Notes under the pieces: generated by a model
What the model saw: only the letters and a program-made list of their open reading frames with translations
What the model was told of the DNA's origin: nothing
The model's database searches: none
DNA from: Ignavibacteria bacterium
GTDB taxonomy: Bacteria > Bacteroidota > Ignavibacteria > Tepidaquicellales > Tepidaquicellaceae
Length of the DNA: 64,000 nt
Assembly: GCA_016716125.1 (NCBI GenBank)
Contig: JADJWZ010000036.1
Span: 248,001-312,000 of the forward strand
Direction: 5' to 3'
Shown here: positions 28,313-37,877 of the stretch, in pieces
Numbering within the stretch: the first letter of the stretch is position 1
Layout of the letters: each line of letters starts with the position of its first letter
Program-made: the position numbers and the translations under genes

Positions 28313-29356
28313 ATGAAAACAAAATTAAAATTTCTTGACCGGTTTTTAACTCTTTGGATATTTCTGGCGATGGCTTTAGGAGTTATTATCGGTAATATTT
28401 TTCCAGGTGTGTCAGATCTGTCAGACTCATTATCCTCAGGCACTACAAATATTCCTATTGCGATCGGACTAATCCTTATGATGTATCCGCCTCTTGCAAA
28501 AGTTGATTATTCATTACTTCCAAAAGCATTTCAGGATAAAAAAGTAATGTCACTATCTCTTATTCTGAACTGGGTGATCGGACCTGTTCTCATGTTTATA
28601 CTGGCGATTATTTTTCTCGGAGATGAACCGGAATATATGACGGGTCTAATTTTAATAGGGATTGCGAGGTGTATTGCAATGGTAATTGTCTGGAATGACC
28701 TGGCAGGCGGAAGCAGGGAATACGGGGCTTTGCTGGTGGCACTGAACAGTATCTTTCAGGTGTTTACATACAGCTTTTATGTCTGGCTTTTTATTAACGT
28801 ACTGCCTGAGAAACTCGGACTCGGAAATTTCAATGTGCAAGTACCTATGAGCAGTGTAGCAGAAAGTGTTTTCATTTATCTCGGCATTCCTTTTTTCGCA
28901 GGATTTATGAGCAGATATATACTAATTAAATATAAAGGAAGAGATTGGTTTAACAGAAAATATATACCTGTAATTTCTCCGATCACTTTATATGCTTTGC
29001 TTTTCACAATAGTTTTAATGTTCAGTCTGAAAGGCGAGAAAATCCTTGAGCTTCCGTTTGATGTATTGAAAATTGCCATACCGCTGATCATATATTTTGT
29101 GTTAATGTTCTTCACGAGTTTCTTTATTAACAAATCCATGAACGTTCCATATGACAAGAATGCATCGATCTCATTTACCGCCACAGGAAATAATTTCGAA
29201 CTGGCGATCGCAGTATCCATAGCTGTATTCGGGATTCATTCTCCGCAGGCGTTTGCAGGCGTTATCGGACCTTTAGTAGAAGTGCCTGTATTGATACTAT
29301 TGGTAAAGGCAAGTTTATATCTAAAGAGTAAATTTTATCCGAAAGAAGTCCGGTAA
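28313..29356 (+). CDS. acr3: Arsenite efflux transporter Acr3
   Basis: This 347-residue membrane protein has about ten helices and belongs to the BASS superfamily Acr3 group. Diagnostic motifs are LMMYPPLAKVDY, GIARCIAMVIVWNDLA with its conserved Cys, and FTATGNNFELAIAVSIAVFG. It pumps As(OH)3 (and sometimes antimonite) out of the cell with the proton-motive force. It follows arsR in the same transcription unit. No arsC reductase is in the window. Full length and intact. Confidence 0.94.
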   Translation: MKTKLKFLDRFLTLWIFLAMALGVIIGNIFPGVSDLSDSLSSGTTNIPIAIGLILMMYPPLAKVDYSLLPKAFQDKKVMSLSLILNWVIGPVLMFILAIIFLGDEPEYMTGLILIGIARCIAMVIVWNDLAGGSREYGALLVALNSIFQVFTYSFYVWLFINVLPEKLGLGNFNVQVPMSSVAESVFIYLGIPFFAGFMSRYILIKYKGRDWFNRKYIPVISPITLYALLFTIVLMFSLKGEKILELPFDVLKIAIPLIIYFVLMFFTSFFINKSMNVPYDKNASISFTATGNNFELAIAVSIAVFGIHSPQAFAGVIGPLVEVPVLILLVKASLYLKSKFYPKEVR

Positions 29357-29549
29357 AAAATAAACTTTAGTTTCGCCATTTATTTTAATAATGAAAAACT
29401 GCGTTCAGATATAATATATCTTAAAGCAGAATAAATTTAGTTTCACATACATATAACATTTCCTTTAATTAAATACTTTTAAATAAAATCCCGTATTTGT
29501 AATTTAATAAATTATAAAATTTAAAAATTTAATAGCGCTTAAATAATTT

Positions 29550-30011
29550 ATGTCAAACTCAAATCTTGAAGTTAACGCCGCAATACAAATTCAAAAACCT
29601 GTCTCTGAAGTATTTGAAGCAATCGTTGATCCTGAAAAGATGTGCAATTATTTTATTTCGGAAAGCACCGGCCGAATGGATGAAGGAGAAAACCTTATTT
29701 GGAAATTTCCGGAGTTTGAAGATCAGGCGCCGGTCAGAATCGGAAAAATTGAAGTTAATAAATTCATTTCATTTTACTGGATCATTGACGGTGAAGAACT
29801 TATTACGGAGATAAAACTCGAAGCGGTAAATGACAATTCGACGGTCATAAGAATTTCAGAAAAAAGTATGGAGAATAACGAAGCGGGAATAAAATGGCTT
29901 AAAAGTAACACTGAGGGCTGGGCGAATTTTCTTGCATGTCTAAAAGCTTATCTGGAATTCGGAATAAATCTGAGAAAAGGCGGATTTGATTTTTTAAAGA
30001 AAAGTTCCTGA
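29550..30011 (+). CDS. SRPBCC/AHSA1-like domain protein
   Basis: This 153-residue protein has the SRPBCC (START-like) layout: IQIQKPVSEVFEAIVDPEKMCNYF at the start, a central beta region with GEELITEIKLEAV, and a C-terminal helix with WANFLACLKAYLEFG. Such proteins bind hydrophobic ligands or act as Hsp90 activators. It lies 193 bp after acr3 on the same strand, and ArsR-SRPBCC pairs are common, but a functional link to arsenic is not shown. No catalytic residues can be named. Confidence 0.8.
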   Translation: MSNSNLEVNAAIQIQKPVSEVFEAIVDPEKMCNYFISESTGRMDEGENLIWKFPEFEDQAPVRIGKIEVNKFISFYWIIDGEELITEIKLEAVNDNSTVIRISEKSMENNEAGIKWLKSNTEGWANFLACLKAYLEFGINLRKGGFDFLKKSS

Positions 30012-30270
30012 TTTTAAATTTATATTTTATTATTGAAAAATTTATTTAATTCAAAAACCGGAGAACTCAATATTAGATTTTTGAATAACATATTTAATAA
30101 TGAATTATTATTTTTGCGGAGCTAACTAAGAAATTACAGAGTAATTATTCCGGTGAATTATCTATCATCATACTGATTTACAACTGACTAAATTAATTTT
30201 ACTAATTAAGGACAAATCGGTTATAAAAGTCGTCAAAGCTTTTATAAATTTTTAATTATTAAAAAACAAA

Positions 30271-30948
30271 ATGAAAAAAAATCTTGCAGAATTCATCGGC
30301 ACATTTTGGCTAGTGCTTGGAGGATGCGGAAGTGCTATGCTGGCAGCAGGTTTTCCTGAACTGGGGATCGGATTTACGGGAGTTTCTCTTGCATTTGGAT
30401 TAACAGTTCTAACAATCGTTTATTCACTCGGTCACGTTTCAGGAGCTCATCTTAATCCCGCAGTATCAGTCGGCTTATGGATAGGCGGAAGATTTTCGGC
30501 AAAGGAAGTTTTACCTTATGTGATTTCACAGATACTCGGCGGAATTGCAGGAGCGGGAGTTCTTTATATAATAGTAACCGGAAACGGATCCGCGATCGGT
30601 GACTTTGCCGCAAACGGATACGGAGAACATTCACCCGGGAAATATAATTTAATGGCGGCGCTTGTTACAGAAGTAGTCATGACATTTATGTTTCTTATAG
30701 TAATACTCGGAGCTACTGACGGAAGATCACCTGCCGGATTTGCAGGAATTGCGATCGGACTTGCTCTGACACTGATTCATCTCATTAGTATTCCGGTTAC
30801 AAATACTTCAGTAAATCCTGCAAGAAGCATCAGTCAGGCGGTATTTGTCGGCGGATGGGCGATGGAACAGCTTTGGCTTTTCATAATCGCACCTATTGTT
30901 GGCGCAGCATTGGCAGGAATTGTTTACAAAGTGTTCAAATCAGAATAA
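30271..30948 (+). CDS. aqpZ: Aquaporin Z-type water channel
   Basis: This 225-residue protein has six helices and the two NPA boxes GAHLNPAVSVG (about 61-71) and NTSVNPARSIS (about 183-193). The selectivity-filter residues look like the water type: Phe in LAFGLTV, His in TLIHLIS, Thr just before SVNPAR, and the Arg of NPAR. So it should be a water channel and not a glycerol or arsenite channel. It stands alone between the arsenic genes and catalase, with 259 bp before it. Confidence 0.93.
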   Translation: MKKNLAEFIGTFWLVLGGCGSAMLAAGFPELGIGFTGVSLAFGLTVLTIVYSLGHVSGAHLNPAVSVGLWIGGRFSAKEVLPYVISQILGGIAGAGVLYIIVTGNGSAIGDFAANGYGEHSPGKYNLMAALVTEVVMTFMFLIVILGATDGRSPAGFAGIAIGLALTLIHLISIPVTNTSVNPARSISQAVFVGGWAMEQLWLFIIAPIVGAALAGIVYKVFKSE

Positions 30949-31244
30949 CATCTTCCGTCAATAAAGTTAATACATATTTAAAGATAATGTAATAATCAGA
31001 ATATTTTAAATTTGACTTACAGAATATTCAGTAACTCTCTGCTTTGCGGAAAGTGACTGAACTTATTTTTCAGAAAATTAAAAAATTAAGTATTACAAAT
31101 CTCTGATAATATTTTATAATTTAGTTTTTTATAGATAAGATTTTAAAATCACTTAAATAATAATTATCAGAAATGATTTTCCGTAGATTAAAAAGTATAA
31201 AGTAATACAGTTTCAATATTTACAAACAATTAAATCCTATAATA
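30949..31244. other. Intergenic region upstream of catalase
   Basis: These 296 bp of AT-rich DNA between aqpZ and katA show no full promoter match, no OxyR- or PerR-like palindrome that I can call, and no hairpin terminator after aqpZ. Confidence 0.35.
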
Positions 31245-32747
31245 ATGAATAAAGATAAAAACAAAAAACTGACAACTGCATCGGGAAAACCTTATGTGGA
31301 AAATGAAAACACAATGAGTGTCGGAGCAAGAGGTCCTTTGCTTTTACAGGATTTCATACTTCACGAAAAGATGGCGCATTTCAACCGCGAAAGAATTCCC
31401 GAAAGAGTGGTTCATGCAAAAGGCAGCGGAGCATTCGGGACATTTACGGTAACAAATGACATTTCAACATATACACGGGCAAAAATATTTAATACGGTCG
31501 GAAAGCAAACCAAAATGTTCGCAAGATTTTCAACAGTCGGCGGAGAAAAGGGAAGCGCTGATACGGAAAGAGATCCGAGAGGATTTGCGCTGAAGTTTTA
31601 TACTGAAGACGGTAACTGGGATCTTGTCGGAAATAACACACCTGTTTTTTTTGTAAAAGATCCGAAGAAATTTTCCGACTTCATACACACACAAAAAAGA
31701 GATCCGAGAACTAACTGCAAAAGCCCGGCTATGATGTGGGATTTCTGGAGTCTCAATCCGGAAAGTCTTCATCAGGTAATGATACTTATGAGTGACAGAG
31801 GTACTCCGTTTGGATACAGACATATGCACGGATTCGGCTCGCATACATACAGTATGATAAATGCTGACAATGAGAAAGTCTGGGTGAAATTCCATTTTAA
31901 GACAATGCAGGGAATTAAAAATTTTACAAACGATGAAGCGGTAGATATGAAAGGTAAGGATCCGGATTTCGCTCAGCATGATCTTGTGGAAGCAATTGAT
32001 AAAAAAGAATTTCCGAAATGGGTATTGAAAATCCAGGTGATGACTGATGAACAGGCTAAGACATTTCCGTTTAATCCTTTTGATCTGACAAAGGTCTGGC
32101 CGCAGGGAGATTTTCCTTTAATTGATGTAGGTGAAATGGAGCTGAATCAAATCCCTAAAAATTATTTTGCAGATGTAGAGCAAAGCGCTTTTGCCCCCGC
32201 ACATGTTGTAGACGGCATCAGTTATTCACCGGATAAAATGCTTCAGGGCAGACTGCTTTCATATCCCGATTCGCAGCGTTACAGACTCGGTGTGAATTAT
32301 GAACAGATCCATGTAAACAAATGTCCGTATATGGTAACAAATTATCAAAGGGACGGTCAAATGGCAGTTAACGGAAACGGTGAAGACAGCCCGAATTATT
32401 TCCCGAACAGCTTTGATGATATTTACGCAGATGAGAATTACAAAGAAACACCTATGATCCTTGACAGTGATGTCGCAGACTGGTTTGACAGAAACGGCGA
32501 GGAAGACAATGATCACTTCACGCAGCCCGGTTTACTTTTTAACAAAGCTATGAATGATTACGACAGGCATAATTTGGTTTCAAATATAGTGGGAGCGATG
32601 AGCGGTATTACGGGAGATAAAAAAGATCTGATCATCAACCGGCAGTTATGTCATTTTTTCCGCGCAGATGAAAAGCTTGGAACTGCTGTTGCAAAGGGAC
32701 TTGGAGTAAATGTTGATGCTGTAATGGCTGAAATGAATCACGCATAA
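31245..32747 (+). CDS. katA: Catalase (heme, small-subunit clade)
   Basis: This 500-residue monofunctional heme catalase breaks down hydrogen peroxide. The distal His is in RERIPERVVHAKGSG, the Asn in the segment after NWDLVGNNTPVFF, and the proximal Tyr in the heme signature RLLSYPDSQRYRLG. The NADPH-binding-type small-subunit length is normal. It has its own transcription unit, ended by a strong hairpin at 32788. It indicates exposure to oxygen. Confidence 0.97.
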   Translation: MNKDKNKKLTTASGKPYVENENTMSVGARGPLLLQDFILHEKMAHFNRERIPERVVHAKGSGAFGTFTVTNDISTYTRAKIFNTVGKQTKMFARFSTVGGEKGSADTERDPRGFALKFYTEDGNWDLVGNNTPVFFVKDPKKFSDFIHTQKRDPRTNCKSPAMMWDFWSLNPESLHQVMILMSDRGTPFGYRHMHGFGSHTYSMINADNEKVWVKFHFKTMQGIKNFTNDEAVDMKGKDPDFAQHDLVEAIDKKEFPKWVLKIQVMTDEQAKTFPFNPFDLTKVWPQGDFPLIDVGEMELNQIPKNYFADVEQSAFAPAHVVDGISYSPDKMLQGRLLSYPDSQRYRLGVNYEQIHVNKCPYMVTNYQRDGQMAVNGNGEDSPNYFPNSFDDIYADENYKETPMILDSDVADWFDRNGEEDNDHFTQPGLLFNKAMNDYDRHNLVSNIVGAMSGITGDKKDLIINRQLCHFFRADEKLGTAVAKGLGVNVDAVMAEMNHA

Positions 32748-32787
32748 TATATGCTCAGTTAATAATAAGCATTGGAATATAAAGGAA

Positions 32788-32817
32788 GACCGGACTTAAA
32801 CGATCCGGTCTTTTTTT
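32788..32817 (+). terminator. Rho-independent terminator after katA
   Basis: GACCGGA (32788-32794) pairs with TCCGGTC (32804-32810) and is followed by TTTTTTT. It lies 41 bp after the katA stop, just before the convergent lipoprotein gene. Confidence 0.9.
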
Positions 32818-32819
32818 AT

Positions 32820-34898
32820 TTACTGAATAATAATATCATCAAGGAGGATAGCCGTGTCGTAGATACTGTCTCCGACATCTCCGGCTGAAAATATAATTGT
32901 AACCACCTGTCCTCTGTAAGCTGTGATATCAAAAGTAGATTCCTGCCATCCTGTCATAAATACACCTCCCTGATCAAAAACAATATCGGGAGATACCGGA
33001 ATAAGCTGACCGGAATTTTGCTGAGTAGCGCCGAACTGAGCCGCGATCTGGTCAATGGTTTTACTTAACAGAATTACTTCCGATCCGTCCTGTTTGATTA
33101 TCTTAATTCTGAAATAATCCTGATACTGTGAATTGATAAATTCAAGAAATTCTTCGGATAAGAAATTCCATTTAAGTTTTACCGTTGACTGATTATTCTG
33201 AACCGTGAAGCATTGAGAAATGGAACCGCTGGAAGTAGTGTATCCGAGACCGGTTGAAATGATCCCCATGAAACTTCCCTGAGTCGGATTTACAATACCG
33301 AGTCTGCTGATTACTCTTCCGTCTCCTGATCTTGTCCAGCCTTCGATCTTTCCTTCTTCAAAGTCCTTATTAATAAGAGATGGTGAAAAATTCAGATCAT
33401 TCGAGCCGACTTTTTTCTCAAATACTGCAAACGGAGTTTCAGGGTCTGAAGCATTAAAAAAAGTATTGCCGGAAGTTTTACTTTCCACTCCAAGTCTCTT
33501 TGCGATAGAATCGCTTATATCCTGAACGAAATCAACGTGAACCACTTTACTGTAACCGAAATATGTTTTTGCGCCTTTATCAAGAAATGCATTTGCAAGG
33601 TCAGGATTCATGGAGCTTTCACATGAATTATTTACAATCACTGAGTTTGGGAATGTTCCTGCAATGTCTGATATGAATTTAAAACTTACCACATAAACAT
33701 CTGCAGATGTTGTAACTGTTCCGACTGTACTGATCACCATGTTCTTGAAGATAAACATCTTTTGTGTTTTTATCAGAGCTTTATATTTGTTTTTATAGAC
33801 AGCAAGATTTGTATCTGCTATTTCACCTGTAAAGAGGACTTTACCGAGTAAACCGTGAGTAGTAAATACAACCATTCCGTATTTAGTAATATCAGACAGG
33901 ACTGCAACATTTGCTTCCTGATTTGTATAAGACGTAACATTAAAGTCTTTGCACAGTGACTGTTCAAGTCTTGTTTTAACTTTTTGTCCTATATTGAGCG
34001 GAGGATAAAATGCAAGGTAAGGTTCATAGATCAGAACATTTCTGTTCCCGATAGTATTTGGATCGAGAAGAATATTGTCAGACTGTGATGTGTTGTCACT
34101 GTAATAATCATTCGTTCCAACAGTTTGTTTTGAAGGATGAATAGCTTTGTTGTTCCTTCTGAGCGTATCGGTAATTCCCGCGCCGCCTAAAGTAGAAATT
34201 GCACCGCTTGAATTAGCCAGAGAATACAGTATACCGCCTGAGATACCGCTGCTGTAGTTAATCAGGATTCCGGTATTACCTGCTCTTTCCACGCTCTGCA
34301 CGCCGGTCTGTGTCTGCAGCCATGATGCCAGTTGTGTTGAAGCATTTTCAATATTATTCGGATTGCCGGCGAGGAAAGTAATTAGCTGGTTCTGAGCATT
34401 TGTTTGAGTTGTAAAAACAATCTTCATATCGTTTGAAGATAATTCCGACAGCACAGTAATTGTAACTGCTGGAGAATATCCGTTTGATGTTGAAGAAATA
34501 ATTCCTTTGGCTTTATATTTTATTTCTCCTGCAGAAGATTCATTTATTATAAATCTGCCGCTGTAAATATTATCATTTGCGATCTCATCACCGTTTTGAA
34601 GATTACCATTATCTTCTAGCAAACCTATCTCGGTCTCTGTATTATTAACATCTGTTTTGATAAGGCGGGAAATTGAATCAGTGAACCTGACTCCGGGATT
34701 GACAGTAAATCTGAACAGAACTGTATCGTTTAAATTTACCGTAACAGCATTTGGTGTTGAGATTAATGTACCGACTACGAGGTCATTCTGACCGGGCGGG
34801 GGGGGATTTGTTACTGAATTTTCTTCAGAACATCCCGGAAAAAGGAGAAACAAAACAATCGAAACTAAACATAAAAAATAAGTAAATTTTGTTTTCAT
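32820..34898 (-). CDS. Lipoprotein with possible clan-CD cysteine-peptidase-like core
   Basis: Started at the ATG at 34898 (9 bp inside a longer frame), this is a 692-residue lipoprotein: a hydrophobic leader then LLFPGC with the lipid Cys. An Ig-like N-terminal region follows. The middle holds VVFTTHGLLG and, ~75 residues later, VIVNNSCESS followed by LANAFLDKGAKTYFGYS. A His-Gly after a hydrophobic strand and a Cys at a strand end is the layout of clan-CD enzymes (caspase, gingipain, CHAT). In the longer frame these are H351 and C429. The last ~190 residues look like a beta-sandwich module. It sits alone, convergent to katA. Family assignment is by motif only. Confidence 0.6.
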   Translation of the reverse strand: MKTKFTYFLCLVSIVLFLLFPGCSEENSVTNPPPPGQNDLVVGTLISTPNAVTVNLNDTVLFRFTVNPGVRFTDSISRLIKTDVNNTETEIGLLEDNGNLQNGDEIANDNIYSGRFIINESSAGEIKYKAKGIISSTSNGYSPAVTITVLSELSSNDMKIVFTTQTNAQNQLITFLAGNPNNIENASTQLASWLQTQTGVQSVERAGNTGILINYSSGISGGILYSLANSSGAISTLGGAGITDTLRRNNKAIHPSKQTVGTNDYYSDNTSQSDNILLDPNTIGNRNVLIYEPYLAFYPPLNIGQKVKTRLEQSLCKDFNVTSYTNQEANVAVLSDITKYGMVVFTTHGLLGKVLFTGEIADTNLAVYKNKYKALIKTQKMFIFKNMVISTVGTVTTSADVYVVSFKFISDIAGTFPNSVIVNNSCESSMNPDLANAFLDKGAKTYFGYSKVVHVDFVQDISDSIAKRLGVESKTSGNTFFNASDPETPFAVFEKKVGSNDLNFSPSLINKDFEEGKIEGWTRSGDGRVISRLGIVNPTQGSFMGIISTGLGYTTSSGSISQCFTVQNNQSTVKLKWNFLSEEFLEFINSQYQDYFRIKIIKQDGSEVILLSKTIDQIAAQFGATQQNSGQLIPVSPDIVFDQGGVFMTGWQESTFDITAYRGQVVTIIFSAGDVGDSIYDTAILLDDIIIQ

Positions 34899-35179
34899 AA
34901 TTACCAAAATTAAAATTTAGAAAAAATTTATTCGTAATTATTAATTGTTTCCAGCCTCCTTTTTAATTTTTAAATTACATTTATGTTTGAACAAAATTAC
35001 TTCAGCTATGCCGGAAAGACAATTCAAAATAAAATCACAATTTCAAAGGAAACTACTACATAATAAGGATCAGGCAGCAGATAAAGAAAATGTTCTTATC
35101 ATTTTTATGTAATATTACTCCTTCAGAGTGAATTCGCGAAATTCAAGTATTGTAAATTAATCAGGATTAAAAAAAAAAC

Positions 35180-37612
35180 TCATGGTGTAATTATTGTTAT
35201 AAAATTAAATCCGTTATTATCAGCAAATACACCGTCAGTGAGATCAGTAATATTGTCACCGTTAATATCTGTTGGAATATATCCTGAAGCAAAGTTAAAT
35301 CCGTCATTATCGATCAGACTTCCGTCGCTGATATCTATAACTCCGTCCTGATTTACATCACCGCTGTATAGTCCGAATCTGAAAGGTGAGTTATCTACAC
35401 CAGCCATGTTATTTCCGAAAGCAGATGTTTGAGAAAGAGCAAACTCATATTGCACCTGCTGTGAAAGAGGATTGATTGTAACTTCCGCCGAACTCCAGAT
35501 ACTAATCGAATTCCTGTGAACTGCTTCAATATAATACGGCGTCGCTCCCTGAACTAAACTGAAACCCGGATATGAATAATTATTTACAGGTATATAAAAT
35601 TTTTCCGTTTCAACTGCTGTATAAGGAGAATTGAATTCTCTCAGTCTGTATCTGACTGTATCTCTTATTGTAGAATTTGAACCTTCATTATAAAGACCTT
35701 CGATCAGAACAGAAGTCTGAAGAAATTTTCCTGACGTGATTTTATTATTAAATTGAATTCCCCATCCGTAAAGTCTTCCTGTGTCAGCTCCTGTATCATC
35801 AAAGATCGTCAGTTTCCATGTACCTCTTGAATTTCCGGTAAACGACGAGTTCAGATTTACATTTCCTTTTAATGAAGGTGAGAATGAAGTGTATTTATTT
35901 GAATATGGAATATCTCCATTGTCATCAAAAATGGTAACAAGATTTTCATCTGAACCCGCAGTGTAACTCTGATTGAAAAGCAGTGCATACTGATCGTTTG
36001 GCGCAGTAAGTAAAATTCTTACATTGTTCAGATTCTGATGATTCAATGCTACGAAGACATTAATATCTGTAATAGCTACATTCTCATAGATCAGAAATTC
36101 ATCATTGATAACTCCGTCTCCGTTTGCGAAAGGTATCCGCAGATCAGTTTGCTTAATATTATATGCAGCCTGAAAATTTTTTGAATCTGCTCTCAGACAA
36201 GGCGAGACGGGCTGCAGATCTATAGTTCCGGGATGAGAGAACCTGGCGTTATTTCTAAAACTCAGCTTTGGTCCCTGTCCTGTATTTGAATAATTTAAAC
36301 CGTCAAGATTGTAAGCGGCTTCATCATTAACATTCTTATTACTGCTTTCAACCGATCTGTATAAATTTTCATTAATTTCCAAAGTCGATTTAACAGCTTC
36401 TGTAATTCTGACCTCATCAATATAACCGTCGAAATCCGACATCCCCGTAGAACCTCCGATATAAAGTGAATCCGTTGTACTTGATATTGAACCAACGTCA
36501 TTTATTCCTTCGGAAATTTTATTTCCATTCAGATAAAATTTATATTTACCAGCAGCGCTATTATATGTAAATCCAACGTGCGACCATTTACCCGGAACCA
36601 AAGTGTCATTGGTTAAGAAATTAAAATTCTGATTAATTCCGGCTACTAGTTTTTTATTTTGAATTGCCAGTCTGAAGTTTGTAACCGATCCGTCCTGAGA
36701 ACCTTTATGAATTATAACTGAATTCGAATTAGATCTCGGGTAAATCCATGCCTCAAGTGTCATAGATAGTGAAGGTGAAATAGCGCTATGATGAGGAGCT
36801 GCAAGATAATCATTGACTCCGTCAAACTCCGCGCTTTCATTGAAGGACACAGTTGTTGAAGTCTGTTCACTAAGATTGAAAGAAGTTATATTTCTGGCAA
36901 AGCCGTTATTTCCTGAACCTGAAAAATCATTCACAGAGAATACCGGTGAAGAGGTCTCTTCTTTCTGAAACGGAAGGGATAGTACTAAACCGGTGTATAT
37001 ACCTGAGCTGACTCCAAGCGATGTTCTGAAATAAGTGAATATTTCCGATCCGGAAAGCGTTCTGTTCCAAAGTCTGACATCATCAATCTTACCTGAAAAT
37101 GAACTTCCTAAACCTTTTCCAATTCCTATAATTAGAGAATCGTTATTGAGCGCAGGTACCTGAATGGGTTTAATGGCTGTAGTATCCAATACACCATTGA
37201 TAAAAAGTGAAAACGCTCCTGATGATACATTGAATCTGCCCGCAATATGAGTCCATGTATTATTCGGAATAACAGTTTTTCCAATAATTCCTAAATAATT
37301 ATTTATAGTTAAGCTTAACTTACCGCCAAGAAGTAAAAACGAATATCCGGTTGCAATATTAGATATAGTTCTTTTTTGAACAATTATCTGACTGAGAGGG
37401 GAAACTGCACTGTCCGGATTTATCCAGCATTCCACAGTAAAGCTTCCGCTGATATCAAGAGTAGGACTGTCCGGGACAGCGACGTAAGAAGAATCTTCCG
37501 AATCAAATGCGCAGGCTTTATTCCAGAACATCTGTGCGTCAGATTCATTTACAGATAAGAAGATCAGCGCTGGAATAATCAGAGGTGAGAAAAACCTTTT
37601 AAGATAATGCAT
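35180..37612 (-). CDS. Secreted LamG / P-domain / dockerin-like protein
   Basis: Started at 37612 (MHYLKRFFSPLIIPAL, a signal peptide), this is 810 residues; 53 extra residues in the open frame upstream do not look like a leader. Two LamG/concanavalin-like domains follow (each with a VECWINPDS or TLEAWIYPRS start and a YIDEVRI-type end). Next is a proprotein-convertase P-domain (AITDINVFVALNHQN to GWGIQFN). The C-terminus has two dockerin-like calcium loops, SGDVNQDGVIDISDGSLID and TDINGDNITDLTDGVFAD. The same terminal module ends the protein at 7497. It should be exported and may bind glycans. No catalytic domain is visible. Confidence 0.85.
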   Translation of the reverse strand: MHYLKRFFSPLIIPALIFLSVNESDAQMFWNKACAFDSEDSSYVAVPDSPTLDISGSFTVECWINPDSAVSPLSQIIVQKRTISNIATGYSFLLLGGKLSLTINNYLGIIGKTVIPNNTWTHIAGRFNVSSGAFSLFINGVLDTTAIKPIQVPALNNDSLIIGIGKGLGSSFSGKIDDVRLWNRTLSGSEIFTYFRTSLGVSSGIYTGLVLSLPFQKEETSSPVFSVNDFSGSGNNGFARNITSFNLSEQTSTTVSFNESAEFDGVNDYLAAPHHSAISPSLSMTLEAWIYPRSNSNSVIIHKGSQDGSVTNFRLAIQNKKLVAGINQNFNFLTNDTLVPGKWSHVGFTYNSAAGKYKFYLNGNKISEGINDVGSISSTTDSLYIGGSTGMSDFDGYIDEVRITEAVKSTLEINENLYRSVESSNKNVNDEAAYNLDGLNYSNTGQGPKLSFRNNARFSHPGTIDLQPVSPCLRADSKNFQAAYNIKQTDLRIPFANGDGVINDEFLIYENVAITDINVFVALNHQNLNNVRILLTAPNDQYALLFNQSYTAGSDENLVTIFDDNGDIPYSNKYTSFSPSLKGNVNLNSSFTGNSRGTWKLTIFDDTGADTGRLYGWGIQFNNKITSGKFLQTSVLIEGLYNEGSNSTIRDTVRYRLREFNSPYTAVETEKFYIPVNNYSYPGFSLVQGATPYYIEAVHRNSISIWSSAEVTINPLSQQVQYEFALSQTSAFGNNMAGVDNSPFRFGLYSGDVNQDGVIDISDGSLIDNDGFNFASGYIPTDINGDNITDLTDGVFADNNGFNFITIITP

Positions 37613-37877
37613 ATTATTAAAGAGTTTAAATTTATGAATTTTATTTCTATAATTGATGTCAGTTAATTTCAGGTTTTCAAGTCCCCTGTTATGAAATACA
37701 TAAAAGAGGACTCTTACCTGACCTGTGAGATAGGATAATCCGGACTGCGTTGTAAATAATTTTCTTCTCACAGGAAATTTTTTCTATGCAACATATATAT
37801 ATTTCCCTAATATTCAAAAAGACATTTTTCAGCAAATGTAGGATGATTTATTTTACTTATAAATTTAGCCGATTAAT

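Noticed and set aside
7497..37612. Cellulosome-like system from the two dockerin-ended proteins
   Set aside because: No cohesin or cellulase is encoded in the window, and the proteins lack glycosidase domains.
37613..37771. Longer start of the LamG/dockerin protein
   Set aside because: The 53 extra residues are basic and not a leader; the signal peptide begins at 37612.
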